From: Singulisphaera sp. GP187
Lineage (GTDB): Bacteria > Pseudomonadota > Gammaproteobacteria > Burkholderiales > Burkholderiaceae_C
Assembly: GCA_943327965.2 (NCBI GenBank)
Contig: CALPYQ020000132.1
Coordinates: forward strand, 1-5,533
Direction: 5' to 3'
Length of the DNA: 5,533 nucleotides
The notes beneath the pieces are model-generated. The model was not told where the DNA came from, searched no databases, and saw nothing but the letters and a program-made list of their open reading frames with translations. Below, piece after piece: positions 5,233 through 5,533 of this stretch (within the stretch, counting starts at the first letter, position 1; each line of letters opens with the position of its first letter). A program made the translations under genes and the position numbers.

Positions 5233-5533
5233 GGCTATCGTCTTCCAAATCTTCTTCTGGAGGTTCTGCTTCCGCGGGCTGCAGGGGCTTGTCTTCGTGG
5301 GTCCAATCCCACATCAGCTGCGCTAACTCTTCGACACCTTGTTTTTTGAGGGCAGAAAATAATTTGGCTTGACCGCCGCCAGCCTGAAGTTTGGCAATGG
5401 ACAAAGCTTTGGTCGCTTCAGCGCGGGTGAGCTTGTCTGATTTGGTCAACAAGACCAAAAAGTTCAAACCCTCTTCTACCCTGGGGCGAATGACCTCTAA
5501 AAGCACTTCGTCCAGTTCGGTCATGCCCAAGCG
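5225..5533 (-). CDS. engB: Ribosome biogenesis GTP-binding protein EngB/YsxC/YihA, C-terminal part
   Basis: The last 102 residues of a TrmE-Era-EngA-YihA-Septin-like GTPase needed for assembly of the large ribosomal subunit; the G1-G3 motifs lie beyond the right edge. Visible here are the family segment GMTELDEVLLEVI, the G4 base-recognition motif as LLTKSDKL, and the G5 motif as LFSALKKQGVEEL. The GTPase fold ends near QLMWDWTH, after which a strongly acidic tail (EAEPPEEDLEDDSHD) extends the C-terminus, a lineage-specific addition. The reading frame is open to the window edge; there is an in-frame ATG within the first few visible codons, but it is internal, not the start. It lies upstream of the alpha/beta hydrolase gene and overlaps its start in the sequence ATGATTGA. 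Confidence 0.95.
   Translation of the reverse strand, partial: RLGMTELDEVLLEVIRPRVEEGLNFLVLLTKSDKLTRAEATKALSIAKLQAGGGQAKLFSALKKQGVEELAQLMWDWTHEDKPLQPAEAEPPEEDLEDDSHD

Overview
The window looks like an ordinary piece of a betaproteobacterial chromosome, most likely Burkholderiales and probably Comamonadaceae. This is inferred from protein content: a Bug/TctC-type solute-binding protein (a family strongly expanded in that order), a MetK with Burkholderiales-like sequence, a tandem pair of LpxL/HtrB-type acyltransferases divergent from metK, and an EngB C-terminus of the comamonad type. No species was assigned, and no tRNA, rRNA, CRISPR array, insertion sequence or prophage gene was seen.

Layout, left to right. 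(1) Positions 1-180, minus strand: the first 60 codons of a secreted Bug/TctC substrate-binding protein, cut by the left edge. (2) Positions 181-362: a divergent intergenic region with a small palindrome and an 11-bp direct repeat. (3) Positions 363-1235, plus: a fumarylacetoacetate-hydrolase-family enzyme. (4) Positions 1249-2433, minus: metK, S-adenosylmethionine synthetase, tail to tail with the hydrolase across a 13-bp gap. (5) Positions 2434-2628: a divergent regulatory region. (6) Positions 2629-3465 and 3467-4360, plus: two adjacent but different lipid A acyltransferase homologues one base apart, almost certainly one operon. (7) Positions 4333-5232, minus: an epoxide-hydrolase-like alpha/beta hydrolase whose 3' end overlaps the second acyltransferase by 28 bp. 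(8) Positions 5225-5533, minus: the C-terminal 102 residues of the ribosome-biogenesis GTPase EngB/YsxC, upstream of the alpha/beta hydrolase and overlapping it by 8 bp; its N-terminus lies beyond the right edge.

The genes fall into separate functional groups. The Bug protein and the FAH enzyme may belong to one carboxylic-acid uptake and breakdown locus. metK makes the cell's methyl donor. The acyltransferase pair adds secondary acyl chains to lipid A at the inner membrane. engB and the alpha/beta hydrolase appear to be translated from one message.

I found no undescribed biological system here. The most interesting non-coding signals are at the two convergent gene junctions. Each has an inverted repeat buried in the 3' coding end of one gene: a perfect 10-bp stem at 1199-1230, and a 9-bp stem with one bulge at 4305-4334 that is followed on the minus strand by a short T run. 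This suggests that transcription-end signals have been packed into coding sequence because the gaps between convergent genes are almost absent.
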